Source of the DNA: Planctomycetaceae bacterium
GTDB taxonomy: Bacteria; Planctomycetota; Planctomycetia; Pirellulales; Pirellulaceae
DNA length: 64,000 nucleotides
Direction: 5' to 3'
Assembly: GCA_002726245.1 (NCBI GenBank)
Contig: PBSM01000024.1
Span: forward strand, 22,182-86,181
Position numbers and translations under genes: made by a program. Positions 35,117 to 44,244 of the stretch are shown piece after piece. Each line of letters starts with the position of its first letter. Within the stretch, counting starts at the first letter, position 1. Under the pieces are notes generated by a model. The model worked only from the letters and a program-made list of their open reading frames with translations. It was not told the DNA's origin and did not search any database.

Positions 35117-36529
35117 TCACACGCCGTCGAGTTTGCCTTGGTACTTCTCCCAGTACTCGGGCATCAGCTCTTGGACCTTGGCTTCCAATTCTTCGTCACT
35201 GATCGCGGTCATGCGGCCTTCGACTTCGTATTGGTCCATCACCCAGCGGGCCACTTTGTGAACCTTGATCTTGCTGATGCGATCCGCATCCTTCAGACCG
35301 AAGAACTCGTTAACCCAGTGAGCAACACCGTCGGCACCGCTCTTATCCGTCAAAGCGACGCGGGGCGGACGGTTCAACAGCTTCGTGGTGTCGAATATGT
35401 TGTAGATTCGCTCGTCGCTGCGCAGCCCGCCCGCGTGGATCCCGGCCCGCGTCGTGTTGAAATGCTTACCGACTAGCGGATAGTTCTCCGGAATCGGGAA
35501 GTCGATCGAACGCATGTATTTCGCCATCTCCGTGATCACTTCGGTTTGAATGCCGCAGAGATCTTCTTTGAGCGAAATGTACTCGATGATCGCGCCTTCA
35601 ACCGGCGGGTTCCCGCAGCGCTCGCCGAATCCGAACAGAGTGCCGTTCAACGCGTCACAGCCGTACAGCCACGCGGTCGCTCCGTTGGCATGCGTGCGAT
35701 GGAAGTCGTTGTGACCGTGCCATTCGAGCCGATCACTCGGCACGCCGCATTCCTGATTCAGCTTGTAAATCATCTTGGGAACGCTGCGCGGCAACTCGGC
35801 GCCAGGATAATGCAGGCCGAAGCCCATCGTGTCGCAGATGCGAATCTTGACACCTTGATCTTCGGGCACCTGTTCGCTCATCCGCATCAACCGATCTACA
35901 AACGGCATCACAAATCCGTCCCAGTCAGCACGTGTCACGTCTTCCAAGTGACAGCGAGGCCGCACGCCAGCTTCAAATGCAGCATCGACCACTTCGCAGT
36001 ACGAGTCCATACACTCCTGACGACTCTTGAACTTCAGCTTGTTGAAGATGTGGTAGTCCGACGAACTGGTCAGCATGCCCGTCTCTTTCAAACCAGCTTC
36101 CTTGACCAGGCGGAAGTCGCCTTTGACCGCGCGGATCCAGCCGGTGCACTCAGGGAACTCGTGCCCCAGCTCACGACAACGATCCAGCGTTTCGCGGTCA
36201 TTCTTTGTGTAGAGGAAGAACTCGGTTTGACGGATCACGCCGTTCGGGCCGCCAAGCTTGGCGAGCAAATCGTAGAGATGGACCATCTGGTCGATCGTAT
36301 AAGGTGGGCGAGCCTGTTGCCCATCGCGGAAAGTCGTGTCGGTGATGAAGATGTCGCGTTTCTTCGCCGAGTTGGGATCGAATTCGACAGGTTGGCCGTC
36401 GATGTATTCGATGAGCGGTCCATCGAAACGGATCTTGGGAGGAAGGCTGTAGTCGAAGACATCTTCCAGCAAATTCGGCTCAGTAGTATCGACCAGTTCA
36501 TGTGTCTTGCGTGTATCAACGACTGACAT
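35117..36529 (-). CDS. Re-citrate synthase-like enzyme (HMG-CoA-lyase/isopropylmalate synthase superfamily)
   Basis: The 470-residue protein is a TIM-barrel Claisen-condensing enzyme. The pattern TDTTFRDGQQ, IRQTEFFLYT, ETGMLTSSSDYHIF, RPRCHLEDVTRADW and EWHGHNDFH matches, from memory, the clostridial Re-citrate synthase better than LeuA or homocitrate synthase. Those enzymes condense acetyl-CoA with oxaloacetate, giving the opposite stereochemistry to the common citrate synthase. AAGGAG precedes ATG 36529, so the longer frame is rejected. It is the last gene of a minus-strand operon behind an acyl carrier protein. Another acyl acceptor or donor, possibly ACP-linked, is the main alternative. 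Confidence 0.65.
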   Translation of the reverse strand: MSVVDTRKTHELVDTTEPNLLEDVFDYSLPPKIRFDGPLIEYIDGQPVEFDPNSAKKRDIFITDTTFRDGQQARPPYTIDQMVHLYDLLAKLGGPNGVIRQTEFFLYTKNDRETLDRCRELGHEFPECTGWIRAVKGDFRLVKEAGLKETGMLTSSSDYHIFNKLKFKSRQECMDSYCEVVDAAFEAGVRPRCHLEDVTRADWDGFVMPFVDRLMRMSEQVPEDQGVKIRICDTMGFGLHYPGAELPRSVPKMIYKLNQECGVPSDRLEWHGHNDFHRTHANGATAWLYGCDALNGTLFGFGERCGNPPVEGAIIEYISLKEDLCGIQTEVITEMAKYMRSIDFPIPENYPLVGKHFNTTRAGIHAGGLRSDERIYNIFDTTKLLNRPPRVALTDKSGADGVAHWVNEFFGLKDADRISKIKVHKVARWVMDQYEVEGRMTAISDEELEAKVQELMPEYWEKYQGKLDGV

Positions 36530-36584
36530 AGTTCGCTCCTTGGTGGCTTGATTCAACATTGCTTATGGATCGAATTGCCCCCAA

Positions 36585-36651
36585 CGAACTAAGGTGACAA
36601 CGAATATGCAACGTACAAACGAATTCGCTCATTCGTTGTCACCTTAATTCG
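36585..36651. repeat. 21-base stem-loop between acp and the Re-citrate synthase-like gene
   Basis: CGAACTAAGGTGACAACGAA (plus one T) pairs with the complement ending GTTGTCACCTTAATTCG, 20 of 21 positions, with a 25-base loop. It lies inside a minus-strand operon and may attenuate transcription or protect mRNA. Confidence 0.65.
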
Positions 36652-36671
36652 TCGAGGGCTATCTCTCTGTT

Positions 36672-36926
36672 TTACACCTCGACGCCTTGTTCCTTACAAA
36701 TACCTTCGATGAATTCCGCGGCTGAGCCGACGGTGGTGACAGCCAACGCGGCGTCTTCCTCCATCTCGATGCCGAACTCTTCCTCGAACATGGCGACCAG
36801 CTCGATTGATTGTACGCTTTCGGCGCCCAGATCGGCACTAAAGTTATTCTCCGGTTTAATATCGCCCGCGTCGAGTTGCAAAACGCGAGCGGTCACTTCA
36901 ATGACACGATCCTGAACACTAGCCAT
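36672..36926 (-). CDS. Acyl carrier protein
   Basis: The 84-residue acidic protein has the ACP fold pattern VIEVTARVLQLDAGDIKPEN and the phosphopantetheine site GAESVQSIELVAMFEEEFGI. The usual DSL is ESV (Ser37 is the attachment point). It shuttles acyl groups as thioesters. AGGAG lies upstream. Its neighbours are a GlmU-like acetyltransferase and the Re-citrate synthase-like enzyme, neither part of fatty-acid synthesis, so this may be a dedicated carrier and not the housekeeping AcpP. Confidence 0.88.
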   Translation of the reverse strand: MASVQDRVIEVTARVLQLDAGDIKPENNFSADLGAESVQSIELVAMFEEEFGIEMEEDAALAVTTVGSAAEFIEGICKEQGVEV

Positions 36927-36938
36927 TCTTTCATTCTC

Positions 36939-38228
36939 CTAGGAACGTTGAGCACGCAGCGCGCGGCGACCCTTCTTGATGGCATCCATCCGCGGCTCCG
37001 CAGTGATCTTAAATATTTCTTCCCACATCGCTTCTTGAGCAGATGTCCATTCGTGATCTCGTCGTCCCATCGCGGTCTTGGCCGTTTCGAAGAGCTTTCG
37101 CTTACCGAAGCCTTTGGTCACGACGCCTTCCAGGAACCACGCGAACGAAGGAATGAACTTTGGTAGAGGCTTGCCTGTGCCGGCGATCAGCGCCATCGCA
37201 CCAACATACGAACCGGTGTTGAACAACGTCCCGATCGACGTCTTCGTATGATCGCCAATCAGCGAACCAACCTTGCGCGAGCCCGTGTCAATGGGGTTCT
37301 TGCCATCGAGCATCACAGAAACGTCAGAGTAGTCATTCTTCAGATCGCTATTGGTGGTTAGCGCGCCGAGGTTGACCCATTCGCCGACGTAGGCGTGGCC
37401 CAGAAAGCCATCGTGGTACTTGTTCGAGTAGCCTTGAATAATCGATTCTTCGACTTCGCCTCCAACGCGGCACACCGGGCCGATCGAATTGCCTTCGCGG
37501 CACTTCGCGCCCAACAAGATCGACTTCTTACCGATGTAGCAGGGCCCCTCGATTCTCGTGAAGGGATGAATCTCGGCACCTTCATCGATAAAGACTGGAC
37601 CGTGTTCGGCATCAATGACGACCATCGGATGGACGCTTGCATCTTTCCCGATGTAGACGTCGCTGCGACTGCCGCGAATCGCCGAGGGCTCTTCAACATG
37701 CCCGTCGTTGCCGGCTTGGCCAGCGGCTGTGAAGTCCTTCGTAAGTTGCTCGGGGTTGTTAAGAATCAAGTCCCAAGTGTAGTTCCATGTCGCAACTTTT
37801 TCCTCGTATCGTGGACACGCTTCGTGCGCCGAATCAATCAAGCCATCGATCGAATCGGTGATGAGCTTGCCAAGGTCTTCCCTCGCGATGCGTGCGAACA
37901 GGCAGTCGCCATTCTCGTCGAACGCGACTTGGCTCGGCCCCGTGGGCTCAATGTCAAAACTCTCTGCCTTCACGCGGGCATTCACCAACAGCAGGTCTTC
38001 GCCGGCGAGACTTGCGGAGTTGTTGATTGACCAACTGGACTGCTCACGATAAACGTCCGCCATGTAGTCGGGCACGAAACCCACCACATCGCTGGCACCA
38101 ATCTTCGCGATCAGCTTCTCGCCCAGAGACGTCATCCCGCAGCGAAGCTCCCAAATCGGACGGCAAAGGGCAACGGGATCGAAGTTGATTCGCGATTCCG
38201 TTTGGCGGTCGAAGAGAACTAGCCGCAT
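36939..38228 (-). CDS. GlmU-like sugar nucleotidyltransferase/acetyltransferase
   Basis: The 429-residue protein matches the alternative GlmU family: a short N-terminal nucleotidyltransferase-like domain ([16 protein letters not shown]) and a C-terminal left-handed beta-helix of hexapeptide repeats ([52 protein letters not shown]). These make UDP-GlcNAc or a related sugar nucleotide for cell-envelope synthesis. The start ATG 38228 lies inside the end of the nagB remnant and has GGAG upstream. The acp gene follows after 12 bases. Confidence 0.8.
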   Translation of the reverse strand: MRLVLFDRQTESRINFDPVALCRPIWELRCGMTSLGEKLIAKIGASDVVGFVPDYMADVYREQSSWSINNSASLAGEDLLLVNARVKAESFDIEPTGPSQVAFDENGDCLFARIAREDLGKLITDSIDGLIDSAHEACPRYEEKVATWNYTWDLILNNPEQLTKDFTAAGQAGNDGHVEEPSAIRGSRSDVYIGKDASVHPMVVIDAEHGPVFIDEGAEIHPFTRIEGPCYIGKKSILLGAKCREGNSIGPVCRVGGEVEESIIQGYSNKYHDGFLGHAYVGEWVNLGALTTNSDLKNDYSDVSVMLDGKNPIDTGSRKVGSLIGDHTKTSIGTLFNTGSYVGAMALIAGTGKPLPKFIPSFAWFLEGVVTKGFGKRKLFETAKTAMGRRDHEWTSAQEAMWEEIFKITAEPRMDAIKKGRRALRAQRS

Positions 38229-38506
38229 GTGGCAACTCCAGGAGGTAGAAGTACTTCGGCTGCCATGCCTCTAGCTGTCGCAGGCAGGCCTTCGTATTCA
38301 TCCAGGTTGAACGTCGTGACTTGGCTGAAGTCGAGGTTCTCTTTGCGAGCGATGTCGGTCAAGCACTTATAGAGGTCTTCGGGCGTTGCTCCAGTCGCCA
38401 GGCCCAAAATGGCGTTGGGCTTCTGTCGCACGACTTCAGCCACGATCTCGGCGCCACGTTGCGACATCGCTTCGTAATCTTCCTCGACCTTAACAGACAT
38501 TAGCAT
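38219..38506 (-). pseudogene. Truncated glucosamine-6-phosphate deaminase (nagB N-terminus)
   Basis: Residues 1-75 are a normal NagB start: [18 protein letters not shown] and [14 protein letters not shown]. The protein then changes to an unrelated 20-residue tail and stops at 95, where NagB is normally about 240-270 residues; the catalytic His/Asp part is missing. The reading frame ends over the start of the GlmU-like gene, so it may now serve only as a leader for that operon. A broken gene is the best reading. Confidence 0.7.
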
Positions 38507-38691
38507 TCAACTCCTGGATTGGATTCTCACTGTGGAGGTCCCGGTATGCACGTACTCAAAGGAGACCAGTCGGTATGTCCGAGCCTGCCAGCTTACGACA
38601 CGCGGAATCGGAAATCAAGCCGCGCCGCAAAGTCACGTCCTGGCCGACGTGATTGCTAGAATCGCTTTGCTGAGGCCAGCTTAGCCATCGG

Positions 38692-39918
38692 TTACTTACC
38701 GACACAGTACAACACGCGCTGCGAGCGAATTAGCAACTCACCTTGACTGGGAGTCACACAGGCTCGAAAGGTTTCCTCATCTGCGATGTCGAGCTGGTTC
38801 TTCGCGACGACTTCCAGATTCTCACCGGGCCGCAGCACAAACACGTCGCCGCTTTCATTGGGGATATACGCCAATCCATTCGCCGCGATCGGTGAAGCGG
38901 AGAACTTTCCTTCGAGCCGTGTCTTGCCGAGTTCCTTGCCGGTTGCGGCATCGTAGGAAGTGGCAACACCCGGGCGGTGGCTGACGACGACGAGATATTG
39001 GCCGATGACGACTGGCGACGGCAGATCACGCCCGCCTTTGCGAGCCGTCTGCCACACCTGGCCGGCTTCATCGATCGTACCCGTGCCGCCGGGTTTCATT
39101 GCGAGCATGTTGCCAGAACGCCCACCGACAGCGATAAGGATGTCCTTGAACTTGGTCACCGTCGGTGTACCACGACCTTGATGACCGCCAGCGAACCACA
39201 GTTCCTCACCGGTTTTTGCTTCGTAGGAATTCACGCCCTGATCGCCGTTGATAACGACTTCCGTGCGCTGCGGGGTCTCGACCAACAACGGTGACGACCA
39301 TCCACGATGCTTCTCGCGAGGAGTCTCCCAAACGGTCTTGCCCGTCTGTTTGTCGAGCCCGACGATCGAGGCCTTATCTTCCGCGTCGCAGTTCTGGATC
39401 ACCAGGTCTTCGTAAATGATCGGCGACGACGCGGTTCCCCAGGGCCCTTCGAATTTGCCTAGGTCGCGTGACCAGAGCTTCTCGCCATCGAAGTCGTAGC
39501 AGTGAATGCCTCCGCGCCCGAAGAACGCGACGACGTGTTTGCCATCGGTCGCGCAAGTCGCCGATGCGTATTGATTCATTCCATTCGTCTTCTCCGGCTC
39601 GCCGGTCCACGCGACATCGTGCCACAGAAGCTTGCCGGACTCGCGATCGAGACACATCACGACTCGATTTCGTCCACCCTCGGTCGCTGCTGTCAAGAAG
39701 ATCTGGTCGCCCCAGACGACAGGCGACGATTGGCCTTGGCCAATCAACTCGGTCTTCCAGCGAACATTGGAGTTATCCCATTGCACGGGAAGATCGGTTG
39801 CGGAACTGACACCAGTTCCCGCCGGCCCGCGCCAACGCGGCCAGTTCGATTCGGCATGCGAGACGGAGAGGAGTAGTAGGGATGCGCCGAGTGTGAGAAA
39901 TCGGTGGAGTGAGCACAT
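38692..39918 (-). CDS. Secreted PQQ-type beta-propeller protein
   Basis: The 408-residue protein has a signal peptide (LTLGASLLLLSVSHA) and a repeated propeller-blade pattern: NWPRWRGPAGTGV at the start, then LDRESGKLLW, LDKQTGKTVWETP, YEAKTGEELWF, YDAATGKEL. Planctomycetes carry many such proteins. Most lack evidence of PQQ binding and are presumed to be structural or binding modules. Single gene, bounded downstream by a perfect hairpin repeat at 39949. Confidence 0.82.
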   Translation of the reverse strand: MCSLHRFLTLGASLLLLSVSHAESNWPRWRGPAGTGVSSATDLPVQWDNSNVRWKTELIGQGQSSPVVWGDQIFLTAATEGGRNRVVMCLDRESGKLLWHDVAWTGEPEKTNGMNQYASATCATDGKHVVAFFGRGGIHCYDFDGEKLWSRDLGKFEGPWGTASSPIIYEDLVIQNCDAEDKASIVGLDKQTGKTVWETPREKHRGWSSPLLVETPQRTEVVINGDQGVNSYEAKTGEELWFAGGHQGRGTPTVTKFKDILIAVGGRSGNMLAMKPGGTGTIDEAGQVWQTARKGGRDLPSPVVIGQYLVVVSHRPGVATSYDAATGKELGKTRLEGKFSASPIAANGLAYIPNESGDVFVLRPGENLEVVAKNQLDIADEETFRACVTPSQGELLIRSQRVLYCVGK

Positions 39919-39948
39919 GGGAGGCTTTCAGTAGTCGGAGTGCGGGAC

Positions 39949-40018
39949 TTCGTTTAACCGCAAGCCGGAGGCGTGCGCTTTGGGAGAGCGCACGCCTCCG
40001 GCTTGCGGTTAAACGAAG
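39949..40018. repeat. Near-perfect 31-32-base hairpin (TTAACCGCAAGCCGG family)
   Basis: The left arm begins CTTCGTTTAACCGCAAGCCG and ends GGCGTGCGCT; the right arm is its exact reverse complement, with a 7-base loop TTGGGAG. It lies just upstream of the propeller gene start and downstream of the 40030 gene stop. The longest uninterrupted palindrome noticed in the window. Confidence 0.85.
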
Positions 40019-40029
40019 AGTGGTCTGTG

Positions 40030-42138
40030 TTATGGATTGTCCGAGGCGGCGAAGCGCTCGGCTGACCGTTGTTCTTGTTGCTTCATAATGCGAGGGACAT
40101 CTTCTTCAAGCAAGTACCCGTCGGCCGCAAGTTGCTGACAATATCGCTTCAGGTCGGCGAGGTACTTCTCTTGCGAGCCGTAACGCTCCTCTAAGGATAA
40201 TCGGGGATCACCGCTCGCGTCACGGTCAGCCTTCGTCGCCGGAAATGGAATGTAGGAACCGTTGAGTCCGACGAGTTCGTTTTCCGGGCCCGCGTCGGCT
40301 CTTCGCAAACTCCATCCGGTAAACGTGGCCAGCGGAACAGCAACTTCCGGCGGTAGCAGACAACCAAGGTCGTTCCCATCCTTGCCGCTACCAGGAACCA
40401 GCGCCGCGTAACGCCCCGACAGACGAGGTGGCTGAAGATCGATGATGCCTTCTGCGTGCCAACGCTTGCCGAAATCCAATAAGTTCGGCTCATTCATTAC
40501 TTCGGGATAGCGAATGCCTGGAATCGCGGGAAAGCGAGTGGAACTCCGCGTGAAGTATCGAAGCGTGCCGTCGCGCAGCATTGGGTAGACACTCGCTGGT
40601 GGAGGCGTGTTATCGCGACACCACCTGTCCAATGCCGAAAGAAGGGATCGCAAGAACGGTTTGTAATCGCCAGGATTTGCGAGGGTCTGGCCTTTGCCTT
40701 GGCTCGGCGGAAAACTGGCGGGACCATGCTGAGTACCGCCGAAGGCATAAACGCGCACGTTGTCCGGCAGCTCCGCGTCTTTGCGACCTAAAGTGTCGGT
40801 ATGGACCAGCGAACCGCTGCGCGTCCAATACTCGGTCGATGACTGCGTGTGCATGATCTTCGGTGCGGTCAGCGATTCCGTTGCCCGCCGCAAAATGCCA
40901 TCGTGCCGCTTACTGAGAGAATCCGTTTGCATTTCATACGCGAATGGGAAGCGATCTGTGCCGAAATCCCAGAGCTCATGCTGCGTGGCGTATGCGGTCG
41001 GCTGGGCGAAGCGATGGTTGAACGAGCCCAGCCCGCCTCCGGCCACGTGCGGGATGAGGCCGTCGAATACGGGACGTCCCTTGGTGTCGGCATTGAATCC
41101 CGAGTAAAGGTATTCGCGCAGAAACCTCCCGCTTTGCGAGACGCCAAATCCGTGAGCTCGCTTAATCACCGGCTGGTCACCCAACAGTAACGGATTCTTG
41201 TCCCCTTCACCTTGCTTGAAGGCGGCGATCAGGTCCCGCACCGAGGCGAAGCAAACGCCATGCACAAGCGGATCTTGTGCTTCGTAGATCACTTCATACA
41301 AATAGCCGGGGCGAAAGCCACCACGAAGTTCTAACTCGACTTTCGGCAACTGTCCCGGCTCCGCGTTCTCCACTTCATCGAGATGCAAGCGAAACTGATT
41401 GTGGGGGATCGGGACTCGCTTATCGAGCGGTGTCAGCCGCCAAGTTAGCGTCGCGCCCGCGAAGCCTCGTGCCGTGGGACGATAGGCACCGTGATTCGAT
41501 TTGTTGACGGGAAGCCGATCCGTTTCCTTGTCCGGGCAAAGCTCGTAACGCACGAGGCCGGTAATCGGCTCTTTGTCGTTCGTTGCAACAGGGGCGAACA
41601 ACTGCAGTCGATTCCCGCCAGGAAGCAATTCGCCATCCCAACCGCTCCACACGATCGTATAGCCCTTTCGCAACAGATATCCGTTGCCCGCATCATTAGG
41701 AGCGTTCCCGCCCGGGGCATCGTTGAAGAATCGCAACGCCAACTTGTTGCCACGGTTGTTGACGTCGTACAGGAGTGCCTGATTCCCTTTCGCAAGCTTC
41801 ATCGGCGCGAGGATATAGAGGTCGGATGCGAACGTCACCAGTCCCTTCGAGTCTCGCGGGGCATGTTGCAAGTCAATGATTTCCTTGTTTCGCGGGTTAT
41901 CAGGATGAATCGCGTAGTGCACGCGTCCCACGATCCGCTCGTAGGAGCCGACCTTCCCAAAGCTCTGGCCATTGGCGAACGATTCACGCTCTTGGATCTC
42001 AAAGCGAACGACTTCGGCGTTGGACTGCGATGGGGCCAGGAAGCAGAACGTTTGGAATAGCAACGTAACGATTGCGACGCGCCAAGTACGGGGTACTGAG
42101 TACCAAGTACAGAGTACAGAGTACAGAGTACTGAGCAT
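40030..42138 (-). CDS. Secreted alpha/beta hydrolase-domain protein (Abhydrolase_10-like)
   Basis: The mature part (from about residue 40) matches large planctomycete and proteobacterial proteins of the Abhydrolase_10 type: VRFEIQERESF, VGSYERIVGRVHYAIHP, LLYDVNNRGNKLALRFFN, the nucleophile region GFGVSQSGRFLREYLY, and HVAGGGLGSFNHRFAQPTAY. The product is 702 residues with ATG 42138. The signal-peptide region (MLSTLYSVLCTWYSVPRTW) is itself encoded by GTACTGAGTAC repeat units. The open frame continues upstream through more repeats to 42480, which I treat as noncoding. Substrate unknown. Confidence 0.75.
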   Translation of the reverse strand: MLSTLYSVLCTWYSVPRTWRVAIVTLLFQTFCFLAPSQSNAEVVRFEIQERESFANGQSFGKVGSYERIVGRVHYAIHPDNPRNKEIIDLQHAPRDSKGLVTFASDLYILAPMKLAKGNQALLYDVNNRGNKLALRFFNDAPGGNAPNDAGNGYLLRKGYTIVWSGWDGELLPGGNRLQLFAPVATNDKEPITGLVRYELCPDKETDRLPVNKSNHGAYRPTARGFAGATLTWRLTPLDKRVPIPHNQFRLHLDEVENAEPGQLPKVELELRGGFRPGYLYEVIYEAQDPLVHGVCFASVRDLIAAFKQGEGDKNPLLLGDQPVIKRAHGFGVSQSGRFLREYLYSGFNADTKGRPVFDGLIPHVAGGGLGSFNHRFAQPTAYATQHELWDFGTDRFPFAYEMQTDSLSKRHDGILRRATESLTAPKIMHTQSSTEYWTRSGSLVHTDTLGRKDAELPDNVRVYAFGGTQHGPASFPPSQGKGQTLANPGDYKPFLRSLLSALDRWCRDNTPPPASVYPMLRDGTLRYFTRSSTRFPAIPGIRYPEVMNEPNLLDFGKRWHAEGIIDLQPPRLSGRYAALVPGSGKDGNDLGCLLPPEVAVPLATFTGWSLRRADAGPENELVGLNGSYIPFPATKADRDASGDPRLSLEERYGSQEKYLADLKRYCQQLAADGYLLEEDVPRIMKQQEQRSAERFAASDNP

Positions 42139-42345
42139 GCCATGTCCGGTCGAAGGTGCTGCGTGTCGAATCACGAGTGCTGCGTGTCGAGTCGTGGGTG
42201 CTGCGTTTTGAGTCGGTGGTAAAGATCGCTTGGTACCGAGTACTGTGCACTCAGTACCGAGTGCCAAGTCGATACCGAGTACCAAGTCAGTACCGAGTGC
42301 TGAGTAATGTGTACCGAGTACTGTGAGCACCCGGCACTGAGTAGA
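42084..42345. repeat. Tandem array of GTACTGAGTACC units and a ~21-base repeat
   Basis: Two blocks (about 42090-42136 and 42229-42345) consist of degenerate units of the type GTACCGAGTACT, GTACAGA and AGTACCAAGT. Between them (about 42157-42212) are three copies of a 21-base unit beginning GTGCTGCGTGTCGA. The left block encodes the first residues of the 40030 gene. Confidence 0.7.
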
Positions 42346-42403
42346 CAGGCCAACGCACCGGGCGCTTACGGGCACTCGACAACACGAAGCAAGCCGCGCC
42401 GCA

Positions 42404-42885
42404 TCACTTCGGCTTTTGCGTCCGAAACAACTCCGGTCGTTCTTCACCTGTAATCCGTTCGTAGATCTCCCACACTTCATCGTTCCAGCTCTTCTGTTTG
42501 CGAGTGTGCTTGACGCCTCCGCCGTGCTTTACCATCGACCTCATGAAGGACACGGTCATCTTGCGAATATCAGTCCCCTCCTGGAATGACGCTCCGAAGT
42601 CATCGCGATCAATGTACTCGCGATCATAGGCGGCACATAGATGAGACTGAGTTTCGTTCAGGCTGCCAATCGCGTATCCCAGGAACTGAATGAACTCACC
42701 TTGCGTGCCGCGCCCGAATCCTTCGCGATATTTGCCATAACTGATTCAGATGAGTCGTTGATCTGCGCAACAAGTCGGTAGTTCTTGGCGAACGGTTCGC
42801 GTCTTGTGCGGTGGAAGATATCTTTCGACCACTGGCGAGCACGTTGCCAAACGCGGATCTCTGTGAAGCATTTGACGGCGGTCAT
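42404..42885 (-). pseudogene. Four-helix bundle protein (S23/intervening-sequence type), frameshifted
   Basis: The first frame gives a typical start (EIRVWQRARQWSKDIFHRTR, then SESVMANIA). At about 42726 one base is missing; the next frame continues in register with EGFGRGTQGEFIQFLGYAIG, SLNETQSHL and on to a TGA at 42404. The intact family forms small four-helix bundles of unknown role, often encoded in rRNA inserts or as free genes. The single-base deletion is not in a homopolymer. Confidence 0.75.
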
Positions 42886-42942
42886 CGATTTGCCCTCAGG
42901 GGATGGACTTGCCGTGTGTTATCTTACGAATGAGTCGTTGCG

Positions 42943-42960
42943 TCCTCAGTACCGAGTACG
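42943..42960. repeat. Short CTCAGTACCGAGTACGTA repeat unit
   Basis: An isolated unit of the GTACTGAGTACC family between the four-helix remnant and the DUF1080 gene. Confidence 0.5.
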
Positions 42961-42977
42961 TACGTGATCTCCAACGC

Positions 42978-43808
42978 TCAAACCTCTCGAATCTTGATGT
43001 TCTTCCAACTGCACTTCGCTCCGTTCGGCCAGCCCGTGCCCCCGTGAACTTGAACGGCGATGCTGCCGGAAGGGCCAAGCTTCTCGAAGATGCCTTCCTT
43101 GTCGTAGCGTTCCGTCGTAGCTTTCTCGCCGTCGAAGTCACAGACCTTCAAGCCGTTGATCCACGTTGTGATCTTCGGATACTTGCCTTCGCAACGAACC
43201 TTCGCGGTATTCCAATCATTCACCTTCCACGTCTTCACCCACTCCTCTGGCGTGCAAGTGTGGATGAGGCTGACATCGGCGGCCGACTTGTGCTTGTCGG
43301 TCGTGATGCCAACAAGCTTCTTCTCGTCGTCATATTTGCCGTTGATGTCGAACGTGCGTGTGTTGAAGCCGGTCGTGCCTTCACCGTACAAGTGTCCGAC
43401 GTTCCCAGCGTCGTGATAATCGACCATCATTTGAAAACACTGGCCGATGTCGTTGCCTCGCAGGAACAATCCTGAACAAACTCCCCAATCGGGCTTCATG
43501 TCGATCAGCAACTCAAAGTCACCGAACTTCTTGTCAGTCAACAGAATCCCGCCATTGCCCGAGCCAGGAGGATCTTGTTCGCCGGTGATCGCTCCGCCTT
43601 CGGCTCGCCAGATGCCTCCGGTTCCATGACCGATCTTCTGCGGATTCTTATGCCAACCCTTGAGTGTTTTCCCATCGAAGAGGTCCGTCCAGCCAGAGTC
43701 GTTCGGTGCGGCGTAAGCGACGGAATGAAGCGATGTCGCCAGCGATGCACTTGCCGCGGCGGCCGTGGTGACCTTCAGGAAGTTACGACGATTTGAGGTG
43801 AATGACAT
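42978..43808 (-). CDS. DUF1080 / 3-keto-disaccharide hydrolase-domain protein, Tat-exported
   Basis: The 276-residue protein begins with a twin-arginine leader (SNRRNFLKVTT) and a hydrophobic stretch ending at VAYAA. The DUF1080 lectin-like fold is recognised by WTDLFDGKTLKGWHKNP, WRAEGGAITGEQD, FGDFELLIDMKPDWGVCSGLFLR (only partly quoted) and the final NGAKCSWKNIKIREV. DUF1080 proteins hydrolyse 3-keto-glycosides or bind carbohydrate in the periplasm. Single gene, no adjacent oxidoreductase. Confidence 0.88.
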   Translation of the reverse strand: MSFTSNRRNFLKVTTAAAASASLATSLHSVAYAAPNDSGWTDLFDGKTLKGWHKNPQKIGHGTGGIWRAEGGAITGEQDPPGSGNGGILLTDKKFGDFELLIDMKPDWGVCSGLFLRGNDIGQCFQMMVDYHDAGNVGHLYGEGTTGFNTRTFDINGKYDDEKKLVGITTDKHKSAADVSLIHTCTPEEWVKTWKVNDWNTAKVRCEGKYPKITTWINGLKVCDFDGEKATTERYDKEGIFEKLGPSGSIAVQVHGGTGWPNGAKCSWKNIKIREV

Positions 43809-43935
43809 TTATGTTTCTCCTATGGTGCAAGCAAACGATGTTCTGCGACATCATATGTCGTGGCGAGACGCGAGGCAACGAGCGACCAAATCTCGTGTAG
43901 GCAAGAAGCTCGTAGCGAAATAGACTGAAACCAAG

Positions 43936-44244
43936 ATGACAAACACAACCCTCCCACAACTCGAAATCACTTGCTCGCGGCAATTCCCGGAATGGTTGGC
44001 CGAGCAACGGGTGAGCTTGGCGTTCACGACTTATCAAACGGGCAAGCTGTTCATGGTCGGCTTGAAACCGGATGGCAGGCTCTCGATCTTCGAGCGGACG
44101 TTCAATCGTTGTATGGGGCTATACGACAATGGTCAGACCTTGTGGATGAGCACGCTCTACCAGCTTTGGCGTTTGGAGAACGTTGTCGAGCAGGGGCAGA
44201 TCGTCAACGACAGGTATGACCGCTTGTTCGTACCGCAGGACTGA
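43936..44244 (+). pseudogene. Truncated TIGR03032/DUF4915-like protein (N-terminal third)
   Basis: The frame encodes SFTTYQTGK-like family features (RVSLAFTTYQTGKLFMVGL, FNRCMGLYDNGQTLWMSTL, NDRYDRLFVPQ) and then stops abruptly, where the family should go on for more than 200 residues with the TGDxDxHD region. The end coincides with the end of the opposite-strand gene 44204-44722, which is also cut short. Both appear to have lost their 3' parts in one deletion near 44230. Confidence 0.65.

Noticed and set aside
35546..36526. 326-residue plus-strand frame opposite the Re-citrate synthase-like gene
   Set aside because: No motif or ribosome site; the minus-strand protein has strong family motifs.
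42084..42345. CRISPR-like array
   Set aside because: Units are short, degenerate and without spacers of constant length, and there are no cas genes.
42139..42480. N-terminal extension of the Abhydrolase_10 frame
   Set aside because: It is translated tandem repeat (LGTHYSALGTDLVLG-like) with no family similarity; the signal peptide begins later.
44236..44244. TGATGA at the end of the TIGR03032-like frame as a possible selenocysteine codon
   Set aside because: Tandem UGA codons with no family similarity beyond them; the deletion explanation fits both strands.
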